From assembly GCF_009857535.1 (NCBI RefSeq), contig NZ_WWCS01000017.1:62001-126000 (forward strand): DNA of 64,000 bases, in the 5' to 3' direction. This document shows positions 17,238 through 26,516 of the stretch, piece after piece (position 1 is the first letter of the stretch; each line of letters opens with the position of its first letter). The notes below the pieces were generated by a model. The model was not told the DNA's origin. It did not search any database and saw only the letters and a program-made list of their open reading frames with translations. The DNA is from Duganella margarita. Lineage in GTDB: Bacteria > Pseudomonadota > Gammaproteobacteria > Burkholderiales > Burkholderiaceae_D. The position numbers and the translations under genes are program-made.

Positions 17238-17440
17238 GCCTGCGTCCCCGCAGGCTGGAGGTGTACGGAAGCCGCGCTGCGACCTCCCCCTGATCTGGCC
17301 GATATCCGGGCTGGCACGGCGATGTCGCCGGCGTTACCGTTGCGGGGGCAGCACACCTTGGCCGGCGCACGAAGGGCGACAGCGGCTTTGTGTTTCCCGT
17401 TTAACCTCACCTGCTTGCGCACGGCGGGCACCAGAAGCCG
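17238..17440 (-). promoter_or_regulatory. Cobalamin (B12) riboswitch in the btuB leader
   Basis: On the minus strand the leader carries, in order, TTAAACGGGAA (17394-17403), the core GCTGCCCCCGCAACGGTAA (17334-17352) and the B12 box AGCCCGGATATCGGCC (17297-17312), the conserved elements of the adenosylcobalamin aptamer in the correct order. A perfect 7-bp hairpin GCCTGCG-GGGA-CGCAGGC at 17238-17255 lies between the aptamer and btuB and may form the expression platform. A TATAAT hexamer (17443-17448) just upstream could be the -10 box, though no good -35 is visible. Cobalamin binding is expected to shut off btuB. Confidence 0.9.
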
Positions 17441-17560
17441 GCATTATACGCCTGACAAGGCGCGCCATCGATCATTCAGGATTTCGATACGATCCATCTA
17501 TATTTACCCCATTGATACCGGAGGCTGGCGTACTTATAGTGAAGGATGAAAGGAACTCCT

Positions 17561-18355
17561 ATGACACTCCCTACTTATTTCCTGTCTCACGGCGGCGGCC
17601 CATGGCCGTTCATGATGGACCAGGTTGGCCATCTGTACGCCAAGCTGGATGCGTCGCTGCGCGATATTCCGCGCCAGATCGGCGTCACGCCGAAAGCGCT
17701 GCTGGTGATTACCGCGCACTGGGAGGGCCGCGATTTCATGCTGTCGTCCTCGCCGAAGCCGCCGATGATTTACGACTACGGCGGTTTTCCGCCGCATACC
17801 TACGAGGTGCAGTATGCCGCGCCGGGATCGCCGCAGCTGGCGGCGCAGGTGAAGGACTTGCTGGAAGCCGGCGGCCACACGGCGGTGCTGGATGACCAGC
17901 GCGGTTTTGACCATGGCACCTTCAGCGCGCTGTATCCGATTTATCCGAACGCGGATGTGCCGGTGGTGCAGCTGTCGCTGCGCTATGGCCTCGATCCGAA
18001 GGAGCATCTGGAGATCGGCCGTTTGCTGGCGCCGTTGCGCGACCAGGGTGTGCTGATTATCGGCAGCGGGCTGAGTTTCCACAATCTGCGCGCGTTCAAT
18101 GCGGCCGGCGCGTCGGCCTCGCATGCGTTTGACGCGTGGCTGCAGCAGACCATGGCCTTGCCGCCACAGGAGCGCGCGGCGCAGTTGATGCAGTGGGAAC
18201 AAGCGCCGGCTGCGCGCATGGCGCATCCGCGTGAAGAGCATCTGCTGCCGCTGATGGTGGTGCTGGGCGCGGCCGAGCAGGAAGCCGCCGCCATGCCGTA
18301 TCACGAAGATGCGTTTATGGGCGGACTGGCCGTCAGCAGTTTCCGCTTCGGCTAG
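17561..18355 (+). CDS. Class III extradiol dioxygenase (LigB/DODA family, YgiD-like)
   Basis: A 264-aa non-haem Fe(II)/Zn ring-cleavage enzyme of the 4,5-DOPA extradiol dioxygenase family. Metal and catalytic histidines are visible in YFLSHGGGP (His10), VITAHWEG, RGFDHGTFSALYPIYP and GSGLSFHNLR. C-terminal HPREEHLLPLMVVLGAA is the family closing block. ATG 17561 is preferred over an in-frame ATG 15 bp upstream because GAAAGGAACTCC lies just before it. The natural catechol-type substrate is unknown. It is divergent from btuB. Confidence 0.88.
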   Translation: MTLPTYFLSHGGGPWPFMMDQVGHLYAKLDASLRDIPRQIGVTPKALLVITAHWEGRDFMLSSSPKPPMIYDYGGFPPHTYEVQYAAPGSPQLAAQVKDLLEAGGHTAVLDDQRGFDHGTFSALYPIYPNADVPVVQLSLRYGLDPKEHLEIGRLLAPLRDQGVLIIGSGLSFHNLRAFNAAGASASHAFDAWLQQTMALPPQERAAQLMQWEQAPAARMAHPREEHLLPLMVVLGAAEQEAAAMPYHEDAFMGGLAVSSFRFG

Positions 18356-18380
18356 CGGTCCAGGCTCCGCCGGCGTGGCA

Positions 18381-18408
18381 TGGGTTCCCGCGTTTGCGGG
18401 AACGACGG
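18381..18408. repeat. REP-like palindrome, single unit
   Basis: GGGTTCCCGC-GTTT-GCGGGAACGACGG, a hairpin-forming palindrome related to those at 40197, 45953 and 50277. It lies between the convergent dioxygenase and ylqF genes, ending just before the ylqF stop codon. Confidence 0.8.
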
Positions 18409-18410
18409 GG

Positions 18411-19361
18411 TCAGGTGCCGCGCTTGCCGTTGGCGGCGGCCTTGGCTTTTTCGGCGGCGATGGCGGCTTTTTCAGCTGCCTTCGCTGCCATTTCGGCTTC
18501 GTGCTGCTCCAGCCGCACGCGGCGCGTCTCCGGCGTTTCCAGCGAGATGCGGCCCAGGATGCCGCTGCGGTAGTCGCCCAGGAAGGTGTGCGACGCCTTT
18601 TCGTAATCCAGGTCGCCGCCCTTCTGCCGGAAGCCGCGCTTCAGGCCGACGCCTTCCACCACGCCGATCGCATCAAACGTTTCGATGTCTTTAAAGCCGT
18701 AGCGCGCCACCAGCAGTTCCGGATAGTGCACCAGCAGCTCGCCGGCCAGGAACTCCGCCACTTCTTCTTCAATCAGCGCGTTCGAGCCGATCGCGTGGCT
18801 GGCTGCCAGCATCAAACCATCGCTCGGCAGCGCGATTTTCGGCCACAGCATGCCGGGCGTGTCGACCAGCACCGTGTTCTTGTCCAGATAGAGCTTCTGC
18901 TGCTGCTTGGTGACGGCCGGCTCGTCGCCTACTTTGGCCACGCGTTTCTTCAGCAGCGCGTTCATCAGCGTCGATTTGCCGACGTTGGGAATCCCCATGA
19001 TCATGATGCGCAGCGGCTTGGTCGGCACGCCGCGGTGCGGCGCCAGCTGCTTGGCCAGGTCCGGAATGCGCGCCACGTCGGCCGGCTTCTTGGTGGTCAT
19101 CGCATACGCGGTCACGCCTTCCTGGGCGTTGTAGTACGCCACCCAGGCCGCCGTGGCGGCCGGATCGGCCAGGTCGATCTTGTTGAGGATCTTCAGGCAC
19201 GGCCGCTGGCGGAACTTGCGCAGCTCCTCCACCATGGGGTTGGTGCTGGCTTCGGGCAGGCGCGCGTCGACCACTTCGATCACCAGATCGGTGTTTTCCA
19301 TCTGTTCCGCCGCCTTCTTCCTGGCGGCGTTCATATGCCCTGGGTACCATTGTATCGACAT
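18411..19361 (-). CDS. ylqF: Ribosome biogenesis GTPase YlqF/RbgA
   Basis: A circularly permuted GTPase needed for late 50S subunit assembly. The G motifs occur in permuted order: G4 LNKIDLAD (about residue 60), then G1 GIPNVGKSTLMN, then G3 DTPGMLWP. The N-terminus SIQWYPGHMNAARKK is the family signature. The 316-aa product starts at ATG 19361; in-frame upstream codons would add an unconserved extension. The Lys/Ala-rich C-terminal tail (EAEMAAKAAEKAAIAAEKAK) is an unusual basic helical extension. Monocistronic. Confidence 0.92.
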   Translation of the reverse strand: MSIQWYPGHMNAARKKAAEQMENTDLVIEVVDARLPEASTNPMVEELRKFRQRPCLKILNKIDLADPAATAAWVAYYNAQEGVTAYAMTTKKPADVARIPDLAKQLAPHRGVPTKPLRIMIMGIPNVGKSTLMNALLKKRVAKVGDEPAVTKQQQKLYLDKNTVLVDTPGMLWPKIALPSDGLMLAASHAIGSNALIEEEVAEFLAGELLVHYPELLVARYGFKDIETFDAIGVVEGVGLKRGFRQKGGDLDYEKASHTFLGDYRSGILGRISLETPETRRVRLEQHEAEMAAKAAEKAAIAAEKAKAAANGKRGT

Positions 19362-19483
19362 GCTCTGACCTTCAAAAACGTTCTGACAACCCGCTATTTT
19401 ACCTGCTAACCAGCCCGGTATTCGTTTATCATGGGGCGCCTTACTTTCAAAATTATACAAACAACAACTCCGGAGTGCTGAAG

Positions 19484-21484
19484 ATGAGCATAGCTGCACC
19501 GTCCAACCCGAAGGAAATCACCCTGCGCGGGATTATTCTGGGCATTCTGATTACGCTGGTATTTACCGCCGCCCAGGTCTACCTGGGCCTGAAGGTCGGC
19601 CTGACCTTCGCCACCTCGATCCCGGCCGCCGTGATCTCGATGGCCCTGCTGAGCGCTTTCAAGGATGCCACCATCCAGGAAAACAACATCGTGCAGACCA
19701 TCGCCTCGGCTGCCGGCACGCTGGCGTCGGTGATTTTCGTGCTGCCTGGCCTGTTGATGATCGGCTGGTGGGCCCACGTGCCGTTCTGGCCGACCTTTGG
19801 CGCCTGCGCCATCGGCGGCGTGCTGGGCGTGATGTACACGGTGCCGCTGCGCCGCGCGCTGGTGTCGCAATCGAACCTGCCGTATCCGGAAGGCGTGGCC
19901 GCCGCCGAAGTGCTGAAAGTCGGCATGGCTTCGCGGGCCGGCGCCGCTGAAGGCAAGGCCGGCCTGCGCGCCGTGATCTGGGGCGCGCTGACGTCGGCGC
20001 TGTTTGCCGCCGGCGCCGCCGCCAAGCTGATGGCCGCCGAAGTGTCGATCTACTTCCGCACCGGCGCCGGTGCAACCGCTGGCGCCACCGGCATCGGCGC
20101 ATCGAGCTCGCTGGCGCTGATCGGCGCCGGCCACCTGATGGGCATCACCGTCGGTGTCGCCATGGGTGTCGGCACCATCATTGCCTGGGGCGTGCTGGTG
20201 CCGCTGATGACCAGCCTGACGCCGGCCGCCGCTGGCGTGGACGCCGCCGGCCATGCGCTGGGCGTGTGGTCCAAGGAAGTGCGCATGATCGGCGCCGGCG
20301 TGATCGGCATCGCCGCCATCATCACGCTGGCCGGCCTGGCCAAGCCGATCCTGGGCGGCCTGAAGTCGGCCATGGAGACCGCGCGCAAAGCCAAGCTGGA
20401 AGGCGCGGTCATGGATCGCACCGAAATGGATATGCCGATCTACATCGTCGGCCTGGTGACGCTGATCGCATTGGTGCCGGCCGGCTGGCTGCTGGCCAGC
20501 TTCCTGCAGGGCGGCCCGCTGATGTCGCTGGCCGTGCCGCTGGTGGCGGTGGGCGTGGGCTACATCCTGATCGCCGGTATCTTCGCCGCCGCCGTCTGCG
20601 GCTACATGGCGGGCCTGATCGGTTCGTCGAATTCGCCGGTGTCCGGCATCGCCATCCTGACCATTCTCGGCGCCGCGCTGAGCGTGGGCTTCGTCGGCCG
20701 CAGCGTGATGGGGCCGGAAGTGGCGCAGGCGCTGATCGCCTTCGCGCTGTTCGTCACCACCGTGGTGCTGGCCGTGGCCGTGATCGGCAACGACAACCTG
20801 CAGGATCTGAAGACCGGCCAGCTGGTCAACGCCACGCCATGGAAGCAACAGGTCGGCCTGCTGATCGGCGTGGCCGCCGGTTCGTGCGTGGTGCCGCCGG
20901 TGCTGGAGCTGCTGAACCACGCCAACGGTTTCGTCGGCGCGCCGAATCTGGACGCGATTTCCAACGAACCGCTGGCCGCGCCACAGGCGCTGCTGATTTC
21001 CACGCTGGCCAAAGGCGTCATCGGCGGCAACCTGGACTGGAAGCTGCTCGGCTATGGCGTGCTGATCGGCCTGGCGCTGGTGCTGATTAACTTCCTGCTG
21101 AAAAAATCCAGCAACGACAAATACAGCCTGCCGCCGCTGGGCGTGGGCCTGGCGATCTACCTGCCGAGCGCCGTCATCACCCCGGTGGTGATCGGCGCCG
21201 TCGCCGGCTGGGTGTTCGACCGCGCGGTCGAGAAACGCGCCGGCGGCGAATCGGCCAAGCGCATCGGCGTGCTGGTGATGTCCGGCTTCATCGTCGGCGA
21301 AAGCTTGTTCAACGTCGCGCTGGCCGGCCTGATCGTGCTGTCCGGCAAAGGCGAGCCGCTGGCCATCGCCAACAGCATGAGCGAAGGCACCACCATGACC
21401 ATCGCGCTGGTGGTCGGCACCGCCATCGTCTGGAGCCTGTACCGCTGGTCGGCCAAGAACGGCCGGGCAGTGCATCAGCAATAA
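19484..21484 (+). CDS. OPT-family oligopeptide transporter
   Basis: A 666-aa polytopic membrane protein (about 15-16 hydrophobic helices) of the oligopeptide transporter superfamily, importing small peptides or metal-chelate compounds with protons. Recognisable blocks are the N-terminal EITLRGIILGILITLVFTAA, QENNIVQTIASAAGTLASVI, and the conserved NLPYPEGVAAAEVLK (residues about 132-146). ATG 19484 with CCGGAG eight bases upstream is preferred to GTG 19475. A short CCGGC-TT-GCCGG hairpin follows the stop. The neighbouring secreted peptidase could supply peptides, but this is only proximity. Confidence 0.92.
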   Translation: MSIAAPSNPKEITLRGIILGILITLVFTAAQVYLGLKVGLTFATSIPAAVISMALLSAFKDATIQENNIVQTIASAAGTLASVIFVLPGLLMIGWWAHVPFWPTFGACAIGGVLGVMYTVPLRRALVSQSNLPYPEGVAAAEVLKVGMASRAGAAEGKAGLRAVIWGALTSALFAAGAAAKLMAAEVSIYFRTGAGATAGATGIGASSSLALIGAGHLMGITVGVAMGVGTIIAWGVLVPLMTSLTPAAAGVDAAGHALGVWSKEVRMIGAGVIGIAAIITLAGLAKPILGGLKSAMETARKAKLEGAVMDRTEMDMPIYIVGLVTLIALVPAGWLLASFLQGGPLMSLAVPLVAVGVGYILIAGIFAAAVCGYMAGLIGSSNSPVSGIAILTILGAALSVGFVGRSVMGPEVAQALIAFALFVTTVVLAVAVIGNDNLQDLKTGQLVNATPWKQQVGLLIGVAAGSCVVPPVLELLNHANGFVGAPNLDAISNEPLAAPQALLISTLAKGVIGGNLDWKLLGYGVLIGLALVLINFLLKKSSNDKYSLPPLGVGLAIYLPSAVITPVVIGAVAGWVFDRAVEKRAGGESAKRIGVLVMSGFIVGESLFNVALAGLIVLSGKGEPLAIANSMSEGTTMTIALVVGTAIVWSLYRWSAKNGRAVHQQ

Positions 21485-21504
21485 ACCGGCTTGCCGGCGT
21501 GGGG

Positions 21505-21534
21505 AACTAATTGCTAATAGACAAATAATTAGTT
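21505..21534. promoter_or_regulatory. Inverted repeat upstream of the S9 peptidase
   Basis: AACTAATT and AATTAGTT form a perfect 8-bp inverted repeat with a 14-bp spacer inside an AT-rich island, 43 bp before the peptidase GTG start. It resembles a regulator-binding dyad; the cognate protein is unknown. Confidence 0.4.
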
Positions 21535-21576
21535 GCCATTTATGATTGCGTAATTACCAATTGTAAAAGGCTTGCC

Positions 21577-23571
21577 GTGATCCCACGCCGTGTAACGTCC
21601 CTCCTGCTGCTGGCCGGCGCCCTGCTGGCCAGTCCGGTCTTCGCGGCGCCCAGCGCTGCGAGCTTCTTTCAGACGCCGGCAGCCAATCACGTCGAGCTGT
21701 CGCCCAAGGGCGGCTATGTGACCATGGTGACCACGCTGCCCGGCGGCGCCAGCGTGCTGACTGTGCACGACACCGCCGACACGGCCAAGTACAAGCACAT
21801 CATCCGCACCTCCAACGAGGAGGTGATCATCGCGGTCCACTGGATCAACGAGAACCGTGTCGGCTTCACCATCAAGAACCGCCGCATCGAATTCAACAGC
21901 AACCTCGACGAAATGGCGGCCGACCGCGACGGCGGCAACCTGACGCATCTGATCACCGGCAACTTGCAGCACCAGCAAGAGGCGACCGGCAGCTTTATCG
22001 CCAGCAAGCTGCTGACCTCCGACTACGCCTTCTTCGACGTCCTGCACGACGGTTCGGACGACATCCTGCTGAAGAAGTACTTCTGGAATAACATCGATCC
22101 CGCGCCCGACCACGCGCGCCTGTACCGTCTGAACACCCGCACGCGCCAGTTGCGCGGCCTGGAAGGCACGCAGCCGACCTCGGCGCTGGAGTGGCTGGCC
22201 GACAACCACGGCGTGCCACGCGTGGCGGTGTCGCAGCGCAAGGGCCGCTGCATCACCGCCTACCGCCCCAACCTCGGCGGCGAGTGGCGTGAACTGGACA
22301 ACGACGACTGCATCGTCGGCAAAGGCTTTTCGCCCGCCTTCTTCGACGGTGACGACACCCTGTACGTGCAAGCCAACCACAAGGGCTATGGCGCGCTGTT
22401 CCGCTACGACCTGAAAACGATGAAGACCGACGCCGAGCCGATCGTCTCGGTGCCCGGCTTCGACTACCGCGGCGAGCCGGTGATCGACTACGCCAGCCGC
22501 CGCCTGGTCGGCCTGCACCTGTACACCGACGCCGGCACTACCTACTGGATGAATCCGGCACTAAAGGCCGAGCAGGCCAAGATCGACGCCATGCTGACCA
22601 CCACCACTAACAGCGTCTTCTGCGCCGAGGAGTGCCTGACGGCGCCGGTGCTGCTGGTGGTGGCATCGTCCGACCGCCAACCGAAGCAATACATCATCTA
22701 TCACCGCGACAGCGGCAAGATGGACGGCCTCGGCTACGCCCATCCCGACATCAAGGCCGCCGAGATGGGCCTGCGCGATTTCCACCGCTTTACGGCGAGT
22801 GACGGCCGCAGCATCCCGGCCTATGTGACGCTGCCGCCCGGCAAAGCCAGCGGCCCGCGGCCGACGGTGGTGCTGGTGCACGGCGGCCCGGCGGCGCGCG
22901 GCGCGTATTGGGATTGGGAGCGCGAGGCGCAGTTCCTGGCCACGCGCGGCTACGTGGTGATCCAGCCGGAATTCCGCGGCGGCACCGGCTTCGGCGCCGA
23001 CCACTTCAACGCCGGCCTGAAGCAATGGGGCATGGCCATGCAAACCGATCTGGTGGACGCGGCGCAGTGGGCCGTCAAACAGGGCTGGGCTGATCCGAAG
23101 CGCATCGGCATCATGGGCGCCAGCTACGGCAGCTATGCCACGCTGATGGGGCTGATCCAGAATCCGGAAGTATTCCGCTGCGGCGTGGAATGGGCCGGCG
23201 TCACCGACATTGACCTGCTGTTCAGCACCAGCTATTCCGACGCTTCGCAGGAGAACCTGAAGTACGGCATGCGCACGCTGATCGGCGATCCCGACAACGC
23301 CACCGACGCCGCCCGCTTCCGCCAGTATTCGCCGCTGCTGCGCGCCGCCGAGCTGAAACAGCCGCTGCTGATGGCGCACGGCCTGGAAGACAGGCGCGTG
23401 CCGATCGTGCACGCCACCCGCTTCTACGACGCCGTCAAGCGCAGCAATCCGAACGTCGAGCTGATCACCTATCCCAACGAAGGCCACGGCTGGAGCAAAG
23501 AAGAGACCAGCATCGCCTTCTGGCAGCGGGTTGAAACCTTCCTCGACAAGAACCTCAAACAGGCGCCCTGA
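21577..23571 (+). CDS. Secreted S9-family prolyl oligopeptidase
   Basis: A serine peptidase cleaving short peptides, probably periplasmic. The 664-aa precursor has a signal peptide (LLASPVFA-AP, residue about 23), an N-terminal beta-propeller (about residues 35-390) and a C-terminal alpha/beta-hydrolase domain. The catalytic triad is visible: Ser in GASYGSYATL, Asp in HGLEDRRVP and His in NEGHGWSKEE. VVLVHGGPAARG marks the oxyanion region. It starts at GTG 21577, after AAAAGGCTTGCC. It follows the OPT transporter but is separated by an AT-rich regulatory gap. Confidence 0.9.
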   Translation: MIPRRVTSLLLLAGALLASPVFAAPSAASFFQTPAANHVELSPKGGYVTMVTTLPGGASVLTVHDTADTAKYKHIIRTSNEEVIIAVHWINENRVGFTIKNRRIEFNSNLDEMAADRDGGNLTHLITGNLQHQQEATGSFIASKLLTSDYAFFDVLHDGSDDILLKKYFWNNIDPAPDHARLYRLNTRTRQLRGLEGTQPTSALEWLADNHGVPRVAVSQRKGRCITAYRPNLGGEWRELDNDDCIVGKGFSPAFFDGDDTLYVQANHKGYGALFRYDLKTMKTDAEPIVSVPGFDYRGEPVIDYASRRLVGLHLYTDAGTTYWMNPALKAEQAKIDAMLTTTTNSVFCAEECLTAPVLLVVASSDRQPKQYIIYHRDSGKMDGLGYAHPDIKAAEMGLRDFHRFTASDGRSIPAYVTLPPGKASGPRPTVVLVHGGPAARGAYWDWEREAQFLATRGYVVIQPEFRGGTGFGADHFNAGLKQWGMAMQTDLVDAAQWAVKQGWADPKRIGIMGASYGSYATLMGLIQNPEVFRCGVEWAGVTDIDLLFSTSYSDASQENLKYGMRTLIGDPDNATDAARFRQYSPLLRAAELKQPLLMAHGLEDRRVPIVHATRFYDAVKRSNPNVELITYPNEGHGWSKEETSIAFWQRVETFLDKNLKQAP

Positions 23572-23587
23572 CGGCGCCGGCGCTGGC

Positions 23588-24514
23588 TTAGATCTCGGCC
23601 AGCGCCTTCAAATGGGCGACCACGCTGCGGCCTAGCGCCGACAGATTGTAGCCACCTTCCAGGCAACTGACGATGCGGCCCTTGGCGTATAGCCGGGCCA
23701 CGTCCATCATCTGCTCCGTGATCCACGCGTAATCCGCCTCCACCAGCCCCATGCCGCCGATGTCGTCCTCGCGGTGGGCGTCGAAGCCGGCCGAGATGAA
23801 GATCATCTCCGGCTGGAAGGCGTGCAGCGCCGGCAGCCATTGTTCCGTCACAATCTGGCGCACCACGTCGCCCTTGGTGTAGGCCGGCACCGGCACGTTG
23901 ACCTGGTGGTCGGTGATCGGCTGCGGATCGCAGTACGGATACAGCGGATGCTGGAAGAAGCTGACCATCAGCGCGCGCGGCTCGTTCTTGAAGGCTTCTT
24001 CGGTGCCGTTGCCGTGGTGGACGTCGAAATCGACGATGGCCACACGCTGCAAGCCGCGCACGTCCAGCGCGTGCTTGGCGGCGATGGCGACGTTGTTGAA
24101 CAGGCAGAAGCCCATCGGTTCGACCGGCCGCGCGTGGTGGCCGGGCGGACGCACCGAGCAAAACGCGTTGTCGATTTCACCGTCGATGACGGCATTGGTG
24201 GCCGCCACCGCCGCCCCGGCCGCGCGCTGGGCGGCGCGCCAGCTCCAGGCGTTGAGCGAGGTGTCGCCGTCGATCGGGTAGGTGTCGCCTTCGGCCGGCA
24301 CGTTGTCGCGCACGATGGCGATGGCGTTGGCGCTGTGATTGCGCGCCAGGTCGGCCGGATCGACCAGCGGGGCTTCGCGGTGGTCCAGCAGGTCGCTGAT
24401 GTGCGAGCCAATCAGCTGGTCGGCGATGGCTTGCAGGCGCGCCGGCGATTCGGGATGCCAGTCGCCCATGTCGTGGCGCTGGCAGTCGGGATGGGTGTAA
24501 ATGGCTGTGCTCAT
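23588..24514 (-). CDS. Histone deacetylase/acetoin utilisation-like zinc deacetylase
   Basis: A 308-aa class II HDAC-type amidohydrolase that probably removes acetyl groups from polyamines, other small amines or proteins. All signature motifs are present: HPESPARLQAI at the N-terminus, SVRPPGHHA, the zinc ligands in VDFDVHHGNGTEEAF, SAGFDAHREDDIG, and the catalytic-tyrosine region SCLEGGYNLSALG. It is convergent with the S9 peptidase and divergent from moxR. The bacterial substrate cannot be read from sequence. Confidence 0.9.
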   Translation of the reverse strand: MSTAIYTHPDCQRHDMGDWHPESPARLQAIADQLIGSHISDLLDHREAPLVDPADLARNHSANAIAIVRDNVPAEGDTYPIDGDTSLNAWSWRAAQRAAGAAVAATNAVIDGEIDNAFCSVRPPGHHARPVEPMGFCLFNNVAIAAKHALDVRGLQRVAIVDFDVHHGNGTEEAFKNEPRALMVSFFQHPLYPYCDPQPITDHQVNVPVPAYTKGDVVRQIVTEQWLPALHAFQPEMIFISAGFDAHREDDIGGMGLVEADYAWITEQMMDVARLYAKGRIVSCLEGGYNLSALGRSVVAHLKALAEI

Positions 24515-24599
24515 GTGACTTTGGTGTCTCGTTTTTTTTGCTGCGACAAGCGGTTTCTCGCATAGAATCGCTTCTAGGCGCTAATCTACCATACATATC

Positions 24600-25520
24600 A
24601 TGACCACAAAATTGCATGCGGTCGCCCGCCAGGTGGGCAGCATCATCGTCGGCAAGGATTTGCAGATCCGCCAGGCCCTGGCCTGCCTGCTGGCCGGCGG
24701 CCATTTGCTGGTGGAGGACGTGCCGGGCGTCGGCAAGACCACGCTGGCGCACGCGCTGGCCATTTCGCTCGGCCTGCGCTTCAACCGCATCCAGTTCACC
24801 AGCGATCTGCTGCCGGCCGATGTCAATGGCATTTCGATTTTCGAGCGTGAGCGCAATGGCTTTGTATTTCATCCGGGGCCGATCTTCACGCAGGTGCTGC
24901 TGGCCGACGAAATCAACCGCGCCACACCCAAGACCCAATCGGGCCTGCTGGAGGCGATGGAGGAGCGCCAAGTCAGCGCCGACGGCGTCACGCGCCCGCT
25001 GCCGGAACCGTTCTTCGTCATCGCCACCCAGAATCCGGCCCACCAGGTGGGCACCTTCCCGCTGCCGGAATCGCAGCTTGACCGCTTTTTAATGTGCCTG
25101 TCGCTGGGCTATCCGGATGCCGCCGCCGAGCGCGCGCTGCTGATGGGCGAAGACCGGCGCGCGCTGCTGAAAACCCTGCCGGCGGCGATGACGGCGGATG
25201 AACTGATGCAGGCGCAGCAAGCGCTGCGCCAGATTCACGCGTCGGCGGCGCTGATCGATTACGTGCAGGCGCTGGCGGCGGCCTCGCGCCAGAACGGCAT
25301 GTTTGCGGAGGGACTGAGTCCGCGCGCGGCGATCGCGCTGTTGCAGGCGGCGCGCGCGTGGGCGGCGCTGGAGGGCCGCGACCATGTGCTGCCGGAGGAT
25401 GTGCAGGCGGTGCTGGTGCCGGTGTGCGCGCACCGCCTGCGGCCGTTGAAATCGGCGCACGGCGTGGCCCTGGCCAGCCGCGATCTGGTGCTGCAACTGC
25501 AAGCGTCGGTGCCGGTGTAA
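24600..25520 (+). CDS. MoxR-family AAA+ ATPase
   Basis: A chaperone-like ATPase of 306 aa. Walker A is EDVPGVGKTTLAHALA (residues about 39-54), Walker B is VLLADEINRATPKTQSGLLE, sensor 1 is VIATQNPAHQVGTFPLPESQ, and a C-terminal lid follows. It heads an operon with a DUF58 protein (next codon after its stop) and a transglutaminase, the canonical MoxR-DUF58-TgpA arrangement thought to help assembly or maturation of cell-envelope proteins. A TAGAAT hexamer at 24563-24568 may be its -10 box. Confidence 0.92.
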   Translation: MTTKLHAVARQVGSIIVGKDLQIRQALACLLAGGHLLVEDVPGVGKTTLAHALAISLGLRFNRIQFTSDLLPADVNGISIFERERNGFVFHPGPIFTQVLLADEINRATPKTQSGLLEAMEERQVSADGVTRPLPEPFFVIATQNPAHQVGTFPLPESQLDRFLMCLSLGYPDAAAERALLMGEDRRALLKTLPAAMTADELMQAQQALRQIHASAALIDYVQALAAASRQNGMFAEGLSPRAAIALLQAARAWAALEGRDHVLPEDVQAVLVPVCAHRLRPLKSAHGVALASRDLVLQLQASVPV

Positions 25521-26516
25521 ATGGCCGGCGTGCTGCACGCGCTGTACCAAAAAGGCCGCGACCAGTGGCTGTTCCAGCTGCGCGACAGTGAACCGGGCAC
25601 GGTGACGCTGACCATGCGCCGCGTGTTCATCGTGCCGACCCGCGCCGGGATGATGTTTGCTGTGCTGCTGCTGGTGATGCTGGTCGGCGCATTGAATTAC
25701 AACCTGGGCCTGGGCTTTGCGCTGACCTTCTTCGCCGGCGCCTGCGCGGTGGCCGATATGGTGCTCACCGCGCGCAACCTGGCGCTGCTGCAATTGGCGC
25801 CGGGCCGCGCGCCGCCGGTGTTTGCCGGCGAGGAGGCGCAGTTCGAACTGTATCTGCGCAACCGCAGCCGGCGCGATCGCTATGCGGTGTGGCTGGGCTT
25901 TCAGGTGGACGGCGAGCCGCGCCAGGCGCTCGACGTGCCGGCGGGTGGCGATAGCGCGGTGAGTTTGTCCACGCCGGCGCCGGAGCGCGGCTGGCTGGCC
26001 GCGCCGCGCGTGCGGCTGGTGACGCGTTTTCCGCTTGGGCTGTTCAAGGCATGGAGCTACTGGCAGCCGGATGCGCGGATGCTGGTGTATCCGGCGCCGG
26101 AGTGGCCGGCGGTGGCGCTGCCGTCGTCGGGCGCCGCCAGCGAGGATGGACATGGCACCGTGGGGCTGGATAATTTTGCCGGCATCCGGCCGTATCAGGC
26201 CGGCGACCCGATGCGGCATCTGGCGTGGCGGCAGATTGCGCGCCACGATCCGGCGCTGGGCGGGCAGCTGGTGACCAAGCATTTCGAGGGCGGCGCGGTG
26301 GCCGAGCTGGCGCTGGATTTTGCCGCGCTGCCGTTGCAGATGGATCTGGAGCAGAAGCTGTCGCGCATGACCAGCTGGGTGCTGGAGGCCGAGCAGCGCG
26401 CGCTGCCGTACCGCTTCCGCCTCGCCCAGCACGACTACGGCCCGGCGCTCGGCGAAGCCCACCGCGCTGCCTGTCTGCGCGCGCTGGCGCTGTTCGGCCA
26501 GGACGACCAGCGATGA
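25521..26516 (+). CDS. DUF58 domain membrane protein
   Basis: A 331-aa product with two adjacent N-terminal membrane helices (GMMFAVLLLVMLVGALNYNL and LGFALTFFAGACAVADMVLT) and a C-terminal DUF58 (vWA-like) region including GIRPYQAGDPMRHLAWRQIA, the family hallmark. It follows the MoxR stop codon directly and overlaps the next gene by ATGA, so translation is coupled. It is thought to be the membrane partner of MoxR; its molecular role is not established. Confidence 0.88.
   Translation: MAGVLHALYQKGRDQWLFQLRDSEPGTVTLTMRRVFIVPTRAGMMFAVLLLVMLVGALNYNLGLGFALTFFAGACAVADMVLTARNLALLQLAPGRAPPVFAGEEAQFELYLRNRSRRDRYAVWLGFQVDGEPRQALDVPAGGDSAVSLSTPAPERGWLAAPRVRLVTRFPLGLFKAWSYWQPDARMLVYPAPEWPAVALPSSGAASEDGHGTVGLDNFAGIRPYQAGDPMRHLAWRQIARHDPALGGQLVTKHFEGGAVAELALDFAALPLQMDLEQKLSRMTSWVLEAEQRALPYRFRLAQHDYGPALGEAHRAACLRALALFGQDDQR

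Noticed and set aside
15219..17549. Very long open frame on the plus strand across btuB
   Set aside because: It mirrors btuB and its leader in the opposite strand of GC-rich DNA, has no domain and no ribosome-binding site, and covers the riboswitch. Similar antisense frames over the OPT transporter gene (19406-21481), gyrA (50698-53127), ugd/hldA (38065-40257) and moxR/DUF58 (25089-26603) were dropped for the same reason.
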